From Planctomycetota bacterium (GTDB lineage Bacteria; Planctomycetota; UBA8108; UBA1146): a stretch of DNA of 24,546 bases. Of this stretch, positions 6,350 to 14,372 are shown one piece after another. Under the pieces are notes generated by a model that worked only from the letters and a program-made list of their open reading frames with translations, did not search any database and was not told the DNA's origin. Both the position numbers and the translations under genes were made by a program. The stretch covers positions 1-24,546 of the forward strand of contig NZJA01000116.1 of the NCBI GenBank assembly GCA_002691835.1, read 5' to 3'. The first letter of the stretch is position 1. Each line of letters opens with the position of its first letter.

Positions 6350-8056
6350 ATGACTCCTTCTGTCGTGACTTATGCCTTGGATCGTTTAGCAGATCTCGGT
6401 ATCGGCCATGTGTTTGGTGTACCGGGTGACTATGCCTTTCCAATCAATGATGCGGTGGAGGTGCATCGCCGCCTGAGCTGGGTGCCCTCAGCCAATGAGC
6501 TGAATGCGGCTTACGCCGCTGATGGTTATGCCCGCCGCCGAGGCGCTGCCATCGTCTGCACCACCTATGGAGTGGGCGAACTGAGTGCTCTGAATGGCCT
6601 GATGGGATCAATGGCTGAACGTCTACCCGTGTTTCATCTGGTAGGCACTCCCAGTCTTCGGATCGTGCGACAAGGGCTCATCTGTCATCACACCCTCGGC
6701 GATCGAAACTATGACCGCTTTGAGGCCATCTCTGCTTCTGCAAGTTGTGTCAGCGCCAGGCTCACGCCCGAAAACGCCGTCATCGAATTGGAGCGGGTGA
6801 TTGATAAAGCTCTGGAGGAATCCAGGCCTGCGTATCTCACCTTTCCGATGGATCTGGCTCTCATGCCGATCACTGGTACGCCGATCCAGGGTTCTCCTCT
6901 TGGTGTAATCGATCAACACGACAGTGTTGCAGCGGAACTTGAGGCTGTCCTTGATCTCCTGGAGGCACGCATTGCCTCAGCTTCACGTCCAGTTGTGCTC
7001 CCCACCATCACCCTGAAGCGTTTCGGTCTAGTGAATGCATTCGAGGAATTTCTCAAGGCCTCCGGTCTGGCTTATGCCACGACCCCCATGGACAAGGCAC
7101 TACTCAGTGAGCAACACCCCGCTTTCCTCGGGATGTACAACGGCGGTCGGTCAACCCCAGCTGCCCTGCAAAGCGTGGTGGAAGATGCCGATCTGGTGGT
7201 CGATCTAGGGGGGCTTGTTTTGGAGGACCTGAACACTGGCCTCTGGAGTGGGTCACTCGATCCCAACCGGATCGTTGCTTTGCATGCCGATTGGGTCCAA
7301 GCCGGACATCAGGTGTTCACGAGTGTCAGCATCAGTGATGTCTTGGCAGGACTAACGAGACGCTTTCAGTCCTCGTCGAACCGTCTCTCTTACTGGGGAG
7401 AGCATCGACCCGTACAGCCCGCTCCCATGCTTCCCCGTGTTGGAGCGCCAGATCAACCCACCGATTCAGCAAGCTTTTACCCCCGCTTGCAGCAATTCCT
7501 GCGCCCCAACGACCTGTTGTTATCCGAGACCGGCACATGCCTGTTGAAACTCAACGCCATCCGGCTACCGGACGGCGTGACAATGGAAAGTCAAACCCTC
7601 TGGGGATCGATCGGATGGGGCACACCGGCAGCTCTTGGATGCGCTTTAGCTGAACCCGAGCGTCGGGTCGTTTTGGTCACCGGTGATGGCGCCCACCAGC
7701 TCACGGTGCAGGAAATCGGGGTGATGGGCTTTACAGGGGTAAATCCAGTGGTGATCGTTCTGAATAATGGCCTCCATGGGATCGAGGCGTTGATCAGTGA
7801 AACGGGACATGCCTACAACGATTTGCCGCCTTGGCGCTACGCAAACATTCCTGCTGCCCTTGGCTGCAAGGGTTGGTGGTGTGGACGGGCTGGAACCGTT
7901 GCGGAACTTGAGCAAGCATTCTCCGCAATCAGCGCTCATCAAGGTGCTGCTTACCTCGAAGTGCTCATTCCTGCTGAAGAGAGCCAGCCCCTAGCGGAGG
8001 AGGTCATTGAAATCTTTCACCAGACGACGACTCCTAAATCGGCGTTACCTGACTAA
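6350..8056 (+). CDS. TPP-dependent 2-oxoacid decarboxylase (PDC/IPDC type)
   Basis: The protein of about 568 aa carries the three domains of a thiamine-diphosphate enzyme. Decarboxylase-specific residues are in place: FGVPGDYAFPIND with the catalytic Asp, NELNAAYAADGYAR with the cofactor-activating Glu, and the His-His pair in CHHTLGD, which marks pyruvate/indolepyruvate decarboxylases rather than acetolactate synthases. The TPP motif runs from GDGAHQLTVQE to VLNNGLHGIE, with 24 residues between GDG and NN and the PDC-type Glu just after. It would convert a 2-oxoacid such as pyruvate, indolepyruvate or phenylpyruvate to the aldehyde; the substrate cannot be read from sequence. It stands alone, with no alcohol dehydrogenase next to it. 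ATG at 6350 is preferred over TTG at 6347. Confidence 0.88.
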   Translation: MTPSVVTYALDRLADLGIGHVFGVPGDYAFPINDAVEVHRRLSWVPSANELNAAYAADGYARRRGAAIVCTTYGVGELSALNGLMGSMAERLPVFHLVGTPSLRIVRQGLICHHTLGDRNYDRFEAISASASCVSARLTPENAVIELERVIDKALEESRPAYLTFPMDLALMPITGTPIQGSPLGVIDQHDSVAAELEAVLDLLEARIASASRPVVLPTITLKRFGLVNAFEEFLKASGLAYATTPMDKALLSEQHPAFLGMYNGGRSTPAALQSVVEDADLVVDLGGLVLEDLNTGLWSGSLDPNRIVALHADWVQAGHQVFTSVSISDVLAGLTRRFQSSSNRLSYWGEHRPVQPAPMLPRVGAPDQPTDSASFYPRLQQFLRPNDLLLSETGTCLLKLNAIRLPDGVTMESQTLWGSIGWGTPAALGCALAEPERRVVLVTGDGAHQLTVQEIGVMGFTGVNPVVIVLNNGLHGIEALISETGHAYNDLPPWRYANIPAALGCKGWWCGRAGTVAELEQAFSAISAHQGAAYLEVLIPAEESQPLAEEVIEIFHQTTTPKSALPD

Positions 8057-8248
8057 AGGCTCTCCTATGGCAATGTTCAACGGATCAGCTGTGCCGGGTC
8101 GATACAGAGCATTGATTCCTCTCGCGAATGGCAGCGATGATGATCGTGCTGGGAGCTCCCTTTGACCGTTGCCAGCTAGTACGAACTCAAGGGATTGTTC
8201 TTCGATCATCAGAACACCATTGTTGACATCTGTTGCTACCACCTGCAT
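8045..8248 (-). CDS. Possible small hypothetical protein (67 aa)
   Basis: A minus-strand frame from ATG at 8248 to a stop at 8045 fills the gap between the decarboxylase and the 2H phosphoesterase almost exactly, overlapping the decarboxylase end by 12 bp. The product (QVVATDVNNGVLMIEEQSLE near the start, GINALYRPGTADPLNIAIG near the end) looks protein-like, soluble and of ordinary composition, with no signal peptide or metal motif. I do not recognise it. There is no strong ribosome-binding site, and the frame stays open upstream of the ATG, into the start of the divergent gene. The fit to the gap and plausible codon use argue for a gene; lack of recognisable homology argues for caution. Confidence 0.4.
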   Translation of the reverse strand: MQVVATDVNNGVLMIEEQSLEFVLAGNGQRELPARSSSLPFARGINALYRPGTADPLNIAIGEPLVR

Positions 8249-8268
8249 TGATAACGTCTGCTCAAGCT

Positions 8269-8802
8269 GTGTCGTATTGGCTGCTTCCCGGCGGGAAGGA
8301 TCAGGCGGCATTGGATCAACTTTCTGCGCTGGCCTGTCAGTCGGTCATGGCTTGCACATTGCCTCCGCATATCACGCTCTACAGCGAGCCTCTTGATGGC
8401 GCTCCTGATGCCAGCCAAGAGCAAGTGATCGATCGACTTCAGAAGCTCGCCGATTGCCGTCAACCTGTGCAGCTTTGGCCTAAAGCGATTGAAGCCACTC
8501 GGATTTACACGCAGAGTCTTGTTCTTCGCTTCAACACTGGAGCCAGGGCCGAACTGTTCCCTTGGTTCATCCAGCTACGTCAACGCTCAGCGTCTGATTG
8601 CGGATACCGGCTTGATCCGCATCTGAGCTTGCTGTATTGCCAAGACACTCTTGAGCAAAGGCAGGAGCTAGCTCAGCGACTTCCACTTCCAGAAGGTCCA
8701 CTGTTGTTTCAGCGGATCAGCGCAGTCACTCATCCGCTTACGATCAACGGCCCCGCCGATATCGCTGCATGCTTCACCATTCACACCTGTTCTTTGTCTT
8801 GA
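8269..8802 (+). CDS. 2H phosphoesterase (2'-5' RNA ligase/cyclic phosphodiesterase-like)
   Basis: About 177 aa from a GTG at 8269 (VSYWLLPGG). The two catalytic motifs of the 2H superfamily are seen: PPHITLYSEP near residue 33 and DPHLSLLYC near residue 118, each with His-x-Thr/Ser. Members hydrolyse 2',3'-cyclic phosphates or 2'-5' linkages on RNA or small nucleotides. The spacing and the YWLLPGG opening resemble plant-type cyclic phosphodiesterases acting on ADP-ribose 1'',2''-cyclic phosphate; that subtype is inference. The open frame extends upstream to a TTG at 8233, but starting there would overlap the small minus-strand gene. The GTG start gives a standard N-terminal strand. The gene is convergent with the CAAD gene, 17 bp apart. 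Confidence 0.82.
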   Translation: MSYWLLPGGKDQAALDQLSALACQSVMACTLPPHITLYSEPLDGAPDASQEQVIDRLQKLADCRQPVQLWPKAIEATRIYTQSLVLRFNTGARAELFPWFIQLRQRSASDCGYRLDPHLSLLYCQDTLEQRQELAQRLPLPEGPLLFQRISAVTHPLTINGPADIAACFTIHTCSLS

Positions 8803-8819
8803 TCCCGTAATTGAGAGGT

Positions 8820-9335
8820 TCAACCAAGAAGTTCCTTTTTTAAATGTGCAATACGTGTCAATAATTCAGCTCTCTTTTGTTGCTTTAATAGGTTAGAAGT
8901 CACAAATCGAACCAAAGCCACAAGCCCTATAAGCTCTGCAATACTCCCAAGCACACCACCAAAAAGAGGTAGTTGATTCATTGAGTGCAATAGATTAATC
9001 GTCATTAAAAGTGCCAAACCAAGCAGGATCGCTCCGAAAATGGAGAGAAATACTGGATAGATGTGCCTAAATCCTTCAAGATTGAGTCCTCGTAACGACT
9101 CCATTCCTTGCTTGAGATACTCAAAGAGTTGAGAAACATTAGGTGGAGTCTCTTTGCTGTCTTCGTCTTGGGAAGAAACAACATCAATTTCACCAGCTTC
9201 TGGAGCAACAGCTATAACTGGTTCCGGAAGTGATTGAGGTTGTTCTGCTTCCTCTGAATTCAGCTCGATAGGCGAGACGTCATCTGGTTCTTTGAACGGC
9301 AATTCCTCTTGATTCGCTGAATTGTCTTTCTCCAT
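8820..9335 (-). CDS. CAAD-domain membrane protein
   Basis: From ATG at 9335 the protein is 171 aa. Residues 1-75 are acidic, Pro/Glu/Ser rich and probably disordered. Two hydrophobic helices follow (about 93-115 and 122-142), then a basic tail LLKQQKRAELLTRIAHLKKELLG. The loop NQLPLFGGVLGSIAELIGLVAL and the tail match the cyanobacterial CAAD domain, found both as stand-alone thylakoid proteins (CURT1-like family) and appended to some aminoacyl-tRNA synthetases. It probably resides in the thylakoid membrane and may affect membrane curvature or anchoring. The frame continues upstream to 9482, but that part has an unlikely composition. ATG 9353, directly abutting AAGGAG, is an alternative start adding six residues. 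Confidence 0.8.
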   Translation of the reverse strand: MEKDNSANQEELPFKEPDDVSPIELNSEEAEQPQSLPEPVIAVAPEAGEIDVVSSQDEDSKETPPNVSQLFEYLKQGMESLRGLNLEGFRHIYPVFLSIFGAILLGLALLMTINLLHSMNQLPLFGGVLGSIAELIGLVALVRFVTSNLLKQQKRAELLTRIAHLKKELLG

Positions 9336-9516
9336 CTCACCTATCAATAACATCTCCTTACTATGAGCCAATATGATACAAGAAGAATGTGGATTTAAGG
9401 AAACATTAAATCTAAACACAAATCTCATCGTAAAGTTTCTAAAATGCAACAATGCTCCATCTTCTAGGTAACAAATGTACATTTTTTAGAGTCAACACTG
9501 AAAAGGGGAATCATTG

Positions 9517-9624
9517 ATGAGTCACTCTCAATCTGATGCCTTTATAAGTCACGGTGTGATTGCTATAGGCGAATCTCGCTATCCGCTATCGTTTGAGACA
9601 AGCATCAGTAATGGCTCTGCCTAG
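9517..9624 (+). CDS. Possible 35-aa small protein
   Basis: In the gap between two minus-strand genes, AAGGGG lies 7 bases before an ATG opening a 35-codon frame (starting MSHSQSDAFISHGVIAIGES, ending SNGSA). It ends just before the convergent ABC ATPase gene's end. Only the good ribosome-binding site and clean frame support it; there is no recognised family, and a frame this short can occur by chance. Confidence 0.22.
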   Translation: MSHSQSDAFISHGVIAIGESRYPLSFETSISNGSA

Positions 9625-9634
9625 CAGTGATTTT

Positions 9635-10420
9635 TTAACCTGGCAGAACTTGTCTGTAACCCTTGTGTTCAAAGACGCGTAAGGGGGTTGCGAACAGATT
9701 GCTCAGCTTGTGATCCAGCAGTAATTGCCTGGGAGTTCCATCCCCACAGAGTCTTCCATGCTTAACGAACAAAATTCTGCTCATTTCTGGAATGATGGTG
9801 TCGATGCGATGCGTGATGACAAGCAGAGTGGTGCCTTGATGGCATAGTTTCCGCATCGTATCCAGGAGTTGATGGCATGCCTTGAGATCGAGAGCTCTAC
9901 AAGGTTCATCAAGAACCAAGACCTTGGGGTCGTGCACGAGTGCTCTTGCAATCATCAACCGACGACGTTGGCCATCTGATAATTCTCCAAAAGGTTGCTC
10001 CGCAAAAGTATCAAGATTCAATTGTGCCAGAAGTGATTCGCTTCGTTCTAGCTGTTTCGAATTAGGGATCTGATCACGACCAAGTCTCGTAGATCCAAAA
10101 AAACCACTCAAAATTAATTCTTTTGCACGAATTTTTGGAGAAAATCGTGTCTCGAGATCACTGCTTGCAAGTCCAAGTGAGGAGCGTAGCTGCCAAATAT
10201 TGATCGTGCTTTGACCAAACAGTTTAAAATGAGAATCTGGCTTCACTAATGGATAAAGGTTGCGATTGATGAGGTTGACTATCGTGCTTTTACCGGCGCC
10301 ATTTGGTCCTAGTATCGTCGTTGATTCTCCAGTCCTTAGTTGTAAACATAGATCGTGAATCACTGGATGGCCACCTAGCCAGGCTTCTACGTGATTGGCA
10401 TCAAACCATATATCGCCCAT
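9635..10420 (-). CDS. Orphan ABC transporter ATP-binding protein (ModF/YlmA-like)
   Basis: This 261-aa ABC ATPase has Walker A GPNGAGKST near residue 40, signature LSDGQRRR near 154, Walker B KVLVLDEPCRALD near 173 and H-loop VITHRID near 205. The signature has Asp in place of the first Gly of LSGGQ. No permease or binding protein is encoded next to it, and the best overall resemblance (long helical insert, CxALD after Walker B) is to stand-alone ATPases of the ModF/YlmA type. Its transport partner is unknown, or it may act without one. It lies 300 bp downstream of the CAAD gene on the divergent side of the remnant region; no operon is evident. Confidence 0.85.
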   Translation of the reverse strand: MGDIWFDANHVEAWLGGHPVIHDLCLQLRTGESTTILGPNGAGKSTIVNLINRNLYPLVKPDSHFKLFGQSTINIWQLRSSLGLASSDLETRFSPKIRAKELILSGFFGSTRLGRDQIPNSKQLERSESLLAQLNLDTFAEQPFGELSDGQRRRLMIARALVHDPKVLVLDEPCRALDLKACHQLLDTMRKLCHQGTTLLVITHRIDTIIPEMSRILFVKHGRLCGDGTPRQLLLDHKLSNLFATPLRVFEHKGYRQVLPG

Positions 10421-10640
10421 CGTTTCGATATGCTGCTTGCGCGAAGTCTAGCAATCAGCTTTATTGATCTTCACTATTGCATCCTGAATTTCAATACTAG
10501 TTGTTGTTATGACTGGACCATTAACAATTTAGGCTATCTCTTTGATCTGGTGTGTTGTGAGGGGTTATTCTTGGTGTCAACTCAACCAAACCTGTGCCGC
10601 TTGAAAGGTCCTACCGATTGATCAATTGACCAGAGGTTTG
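10421..10640. other. Non-coding gap upstream of the ABC ATPase
   Basis: AT-rich sequence between the start of the minus-strand ATPase and a plus-strand gene remnant. It probably contains promoters for both, but no element can be assigned with confidence. A TTGATCAA-like palindrome near 10619-10627 is short and common. I see no RNA gene here. Confidence 0.3.
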
Positions 10641-10996
10641 ATGGATAGCATGCCTAGTGATCAGATTAGAAGTAATAACCGAGATTTGATTATGGCTGAA
10701 TATTTAAGATTTAATTGGCAGCATGCAGCGTCTTTGCTTGTCAACCATTGGCCCCAGGATTGGCGTGATTTGATGACACGGATTTAGATTCCAACTTTGA
10801 TGATGCAGGTGAATATAGTGTTGTACCAGCAATGAGTCTACGCTGCATTTATCGTCAGACTTCTAATTTATTGCTGGAGATCTTTCCATGAGATGCCGGA
10901 GGTCGTCACTTTGCATTTTTTGATAATCCTGATTGCTTTAATGATGTGTCTACCAAGCTCATGATGGAATTGTCATTTACGTTACATAAAGGGTGA
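10641..10996 (+). pseudogene. Frameshifted and stop-interrupted hypothetical gene
   Basis: An ATG at 10641, with AGAGG 4 bases upstream, opens a frame reading NRDLIMAEYLRFNWQHAASL and then VNHWPQDWRDLMT, which stops at 10785. A one-base shift near 10778-10781 moves into a frame continuing DLDSNFDDAGEYSVVPAMSL and RCIYRQTSNLLLEIFP. After a TGA at 10889-10891 the same frame goes on as DAGGRHFAFFDNPDCF and NDVSTKLMMELSFTLHKG, ending at TGA 10994. Joined, these give a plausible soluble protein of about 117 residues. One frameshift plus one nonsense codon indicate decay, unless they are sequencing errors. I do not recognise the family. The region is more AT-rich than its neighbours, as expected for a gene under relaxed selection or recently acquired. 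Confidence 0.55.
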
Positions 10997-11041
10997 AATT
11001 AATATTATCAATGTTTTTTTGATGCTAAATGTCTCAGCCTG

Positions 11042-13243
11042 TTAATCCTTCCGCTTTGTGAAGCGTTCGGGTTGTGACTCCAGTTCAATCGCTGTTGGGA
11101 AAGGAATCACAATCTCTGCATCTGCCATGGCTCTGAGTAGCTTACGGTTGATTAGATCGATAGAGTCTTTGAACTGTGAATACGTCAGTCCTTGAGAAAA
11201 GGTATGGCATATGAAGTCGTAGCTGAATTCAGAGATGTCCATCAAACGGCAGGCTTTCAGTTCAAAGCCTGGGATGTCGTCAATGATACTTTGCACAATT
11301 CCCGGGATTGTGGATAGCTGCGTATCCGTTGTGGCGTAGGACACTGATACAACAAAATGAGACTTTTCAACTTGAACAATGAGTTGATTAAGCGCTAATG
11401 TTAGTGATTCAGTTAACTCGATGTATTCACGCCAGTTCGATACTTTGATGAGACCGATGCAGCGAAGGATTTGCTCACCTCCTGCTTGTAGCTCAACAGT
11501 GAGACATGGATGACTGACATCAACGCGGTTGTTGGCATAGGTTCTTGACAACAACAGCAAATCCGAGATTTGATCTGGACTGAATGGTGATTGACCTTCA
11601 AGATCAAGCTTCAATTCCAGTCCTTGCATCATCGAAGTGCTTGACTTGAGATGATTCCTAGAGAGATTGTTCACAACGCAGTCTTCAGCAACTGCATTCG
11701 GAATGGTGATGATTCCTGTTGCTGTTTCAATCTCTACAGAACGCAAACCAATTTTTGTGATGAAGCCTTGATCATCTCCTAGTTCGCAGAATTCGCCTAC
11801 GCGTAAGGGCCGATCGGTCTGTAGTGACAGACCAGCAAATAAGTTGCCAAGCAACTTGGATGCGCCTAGGCCAATCGCTAAACCAGGGACTGTAGATAGG
11901 GCTAGAACAACGGATGGAGATAGACCCAGTTGGAGTAACATTCGGTAGATCAATGCAATGGCGACAACACCGGAAAGCACGCGGCAAATGGGCATGATGC
12001 GATTGCTGGTTCTTGATAATTCCCAGACCTCCTGAGTCCCAGACATTCGAACTAGTGTTTCTGATGTTGATCGTCCAAATGCTTCAAAAAAGAGGAAAAC
12101 CAGAATCACGAGGAAGCTGAAATAAGTAACTTCAAATATGATTGTGAATACGATTAAGGGTAAACCTGTGAAGTTAAGATATTCGTCAATGAAGATTTCG
12201 GTTAGTTTTGCCAGTGGAACCAATGGAAGCATGAGCGCTGTTCTTTTCCAGGCAAGGGAATCCAACAGCCAAGCCCTGGATGGATCCTCTGATTTCTTCT
12301 GGTAGGTTTGAATTAACTGATGAAAGAGTATTGCTGTAATCAATGCAAAGATACTCACTGCAAAAGCAGCTAAAACGACTTGGAATAGCGTTTCGCCAAA
12401 TAGGATTTCTGTTTCAATCAAACTTCGGAACTTACTGGGTAAAATTAAATACCACTTGGGTGGAAAGAGGTGTCCGGGTGTATGGATGAAGTCTTCATAA
12501 AATGTATTCGTAGAAAATTTTTGGTTCTCTTCAGTTGTGGCTTGACCCTGTGCCTGCTCGTAGATGTTTGATGCATTGGCAACCGTTGAAGCTGAGAAGT
12601 AAAAATTGTTATTGGTTTGATTTTCAGGAATCTGACTGCTTAGCTCAATCGATGAACCAGGCAGCGTCCATGATTGTGTTTGCTTGGATCGATTCTCATT
12701 CAGCTCCTTCATTCCCTTGGCATCTGGAATATTGATGATTTGGCGACTGTTGTTGAAAATAAAATCAAGGGCCTGTTTCAGTTGAATGGCTGCTTCATCT
12801 TTAAGGTAGGAGCGCACACCTAGGGGAAACGACGACCCATCTAAGGCAGAAACAGCTGCATCAAATAAATCTTCTGCCTCTGCCATCTCGAGCAGTGTTT
12901 GACGATTCCAGAACAGACCTGGATCATTCAAATGGTTGGCTGTGACCTCATCAATGAGAATCCCCACATCAGCCATAACGGCATAGAAGTTTAGTAATGT
13001 GTCCCTTGGGGTATCGCCAACGACCTGACCTAGAGGAGTGTGTAGCCAGAGATCGGCTCTTTGTACGAGCTCTGGATAAAAAGGTTGATTATCCAGTGGA
13101 ATCACTGGGAGAGAACTCTCATGTCTGAGATTCAGTGGTTGGTGGCCACTGCTTGTCGACACTGCGAGGGATGGCAGACCAGACACAATCAAGACGCAGC
13201 AGAGACCAGCTAAAAAAGAAAACACCAGATTGTTCCTTCTCAA
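11042..13243 (-). CDS. Large MscS-family mechanosensitive ion channel
   Basis: This 733-aa protein starts with a signal peptide (residues about 1-28). A periplasmic domain of roughly 250 residues with no recognised fold follows, then about four membrane spans (near 287-312, 360-387, 418-440 and 445-470). The last is the MscS pore helix TM3: LALSTVPGLAIGLGASKLLG and then LFAGLSLQTDRPLRVGEFCEL, rich in Gly/Ala/Leu and followed by the beta-domain entrance. The cytoplasmic MscS beta domain (VEIETATGIITIPNA) and an alpha/beta C-terminal end complete it. Standard MscS is about 286 aa, so this is a long, MscK/YnaI-like form. It would release osmolytes on hypo-osmotic shock. It is monocistronic on the minus strand with about 270 bp of upstream space. 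Confidence 0.9.
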   Translation of the reverse strand: MRRNNLVFSFLAGLCCVLIVSGLPSLAVSTSSGHQPLNLRHESSLPVIPLDNQPFYPELVQRADLWLHTPLGQVVGDTPRDTLLNFYAVMADVGILIDEVTANHLNDPGLFWNRQTLLEMAEAEDLFDAAVSALDGSSFPLGVRSYLKDEAAIQLKQALDFIFNNSRQIINIPDAKGMKELNENRSKQTQSWTLPGSSIELSSQIPENQTNNNFYFSASTVANASNIYEQAQGQATTEENQKFSTNTFYEDFIHTPGHLFPPKWYLILPSKFRSLIETEILFGETLFQVVLAAFAVSIFALITAILFHQLIQTYQKKSEDPSRAWLLDSLAWKRTALMLPLVPLAKLTEIFIDEYLNFTGLPLIVFTIIFEVTYFSFLVILVFLFFEAFGRSTSETLVRMSGTQEVWELSRTSNRIMPICRVLSGVVAIALIYRMLLQLGLSPSVVLALSTVPGLAIGLGASKLLGNLFAGLSLQTDRPLRVGEFCELGDDQGFITKIGLRSVEIETATGIITIPNAVAEDCVVNNLSRNHLKSSTSMMQGLELKLDLEGQSPFSPDQISDLLLLSRTYANNRVDVSHPCLTVELQAGGEQILRCIGLIKVSNWREYIELTESLTLALNQLIVQVEKSHFVVSVSYATTDTQLSTIPGIVQSIIDDIPGFELKACRLMDISEFSYDFICHTFSQGLTYSQFKDSIDLINRKLLRAMADAEIVIPFPTAIELESQPERFTKRKD

Positions 13244-13516
13244 GGCCGGTTAACGCAGACGCAGTCTCAGCATATTGAGCATTCCTCTTTAGGTCTAGAA
13301 GCCCCACTCTCTTTTGAGTTCTATCCGTGCACGAATTTCAACCAATGTGTGACATTGAAGGCTCAACAGCTTTCGGGGATTTTTCAACTTTGAACGCATG
13401 TTTCCGAGCTGCTCATGGGCGTCGGTTGTGTTTTCACACCCCTCATCTGGCAGCTTTGTGGTCTAAACGTTGTGGATCTGAACACTTGTTACAGGCACAA
13501 GTGGCATTTGATCGAC
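13244..13516. other. Divergent non-coding region
   Basis: This is the gap between the start of the MscS gene (minus) and the operator-like palindrome of the COG0523-like operon (plus). It should contain the MscS promoter. A 64-codon frame from GTG 13327 (with an internal ATG reading CDIEGSTAFGDF) is open but has no homology I recognise and no ribosome-binding site; I do not call it. No RNA gene is seen. Confidence 0.3.
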
Positions 13517-13535
13517 CATAATGAGAATCATTCCT
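13517..13535 (+). promoter_or_regulatory. Candidate Fur/Zur-family operator
   Basis: The sequence CATAATGAGAATCATTCCT has a perfect inverted repeat AATGA/TCATT around GAA (13520-13532). It matches 14 of 19 positions of the classical Fur-family consensus GATAATGATAATCATTATC. It lies 49 bp upstream of the ATG of a CobW/COG0523-like gene, a usual target of the zinc regulator Zur. Fur, Zur and PerR boxes are similar, so the regulator cannot be fixed by eye; Zur is the inference from the downstream gene. Confidence 0.5.
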
Positions 13536-13584
13536 GTTCCTGGTGTTGACCTGCCGAGGAAGTGAAGTCATTAAGTTCTGAGCC

Positions 13585-14367
13585 ATGCCGCAGACCTGGT
13601 TGATCGTTGGCCCTCCCGGCTGCGGAAAAACCAATTGGATTCGCGAAACCCTGCTGAAGCATCAAGGTTCGTGTGCCTATTTGCGACTTGATGGTTGTAG
13701 TCACGAAGGTTTAGAGGCGGGGATCAACGCGGGGATCGATCGCAATTGGTTAAGCGATCAAATTCCGCGGCTGCAAGATCTTTCTAATGCAAGTGTTTCG
13801 CCTCTGCCTTCCTCTGACGATTGCTTGACACTGATTGAGGCTCAGCAGTTCAGGTTTCCCTCCATCGCGGATTCTGATCGGATCGATCCTCGGATTCAGC
13901 AGCAATTGGATCGCTTGAATCTCAAACCTGATAAGACCTTGCATTTCGGTCGCGACTCTGAGTTGCCTAAGCAAGACACTTTGGATTTCACTCAACTTGA
14001 GGCTTGGCATCTCAACCTTCGCGACAGCGTTTGGGATCCCAGCAGCCTCAGTAGCTTTTGGTTTGAGCTTGTGAATGGTGCCTATGGAGATGTGTATCGC
14101 GCTAAGGCCCTGATGAACTTGCCTGACGGTCGGTCTTTTTTCTGTAACTGGATGGTGAGTCAGGAGGGTTCGCAGTTCCTCCCTCTTGAGACTGTCGAGC
14201 CCCCCACTGGTAGGCCAACGCGATGTTCTCACCTTGTTGTTCAGGGCAAGGCTCTCGATCAGGTCGGGATCCAGAACACGATCAGCGACTGCCTACTCGC
14301 TGACGAGGTTCTCGAAATGCAACAGGCCCAACTGCGTCAACAACAACCAGACCTTCAACTCAACTGA
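13585..14367 (+). CDS. Degenerate CobW/COG0523-like P-loop protein
   Basis: The 260-aa protein has an N-terminal P-loop LIVGPPGCGKTNWIRE (residues 6-21). Its C-terminal part (about 150-245; SSFWFELVNGAYGDVYRAKA, then NLPDGRSFFCNWMV and SHLVVQGKALDQVGI) closely follows the CobW C-terminal domain. The centre lacks what defines active COG0523 GTPases: no CxCC metal motif, no switch/Walker B ETTG, and no NKxD, and the protein is 60-100 aa shorter than usual. COG0523 proteins are metallochaperones that deliver zinc or other metals, often induced under zinc limitation. This looks like a divergent relative that may bind nucleotide but not work as a normal GTPase. It sits behind a Fur/Zur-like box and is followed after 5 bp by a phosphoesterase gene, so it heads an operon. 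Confidence 0.72.
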   Translation: MPQTWLIVGPPGCGKTNWIRETLLKHQGSCAYLRLDGCSHEGLEAGINAGIDRNWLSDQIPRLQDLSNASVSPLPSSDDCLTLIEAQQFRFPSIADSDRIDPRIQQQLDRLNLKPDKTLHFGRDSELPKQDTLDFTQLEAWHLNLRDSVWDPSSLSSFWFELVNGAYGDVYRAKALMNLPDGRSFFCNWMVSQEGSQFLPLETVEPPTGRPTRCSHLVVQGKALDQVGIQNTISDCLLADEVLEMQQAQLRQQQPDLQLN

Positions 14368-14372
14368 TAACG

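Noticed and set aside
9336..9482. N-terminal extension of the CAAD protein
   Set aside because: The extension has Phe/Arg-rich, non-conserved composition; the ATG at 9335 begins the normal acidic linker.
13327..13521. 64-aa plus-strand frame upstream of the COG0523-like gene
   Set aside because: No ribosome-binding site, no recognised family, and it runs into the operator-like palindrome.
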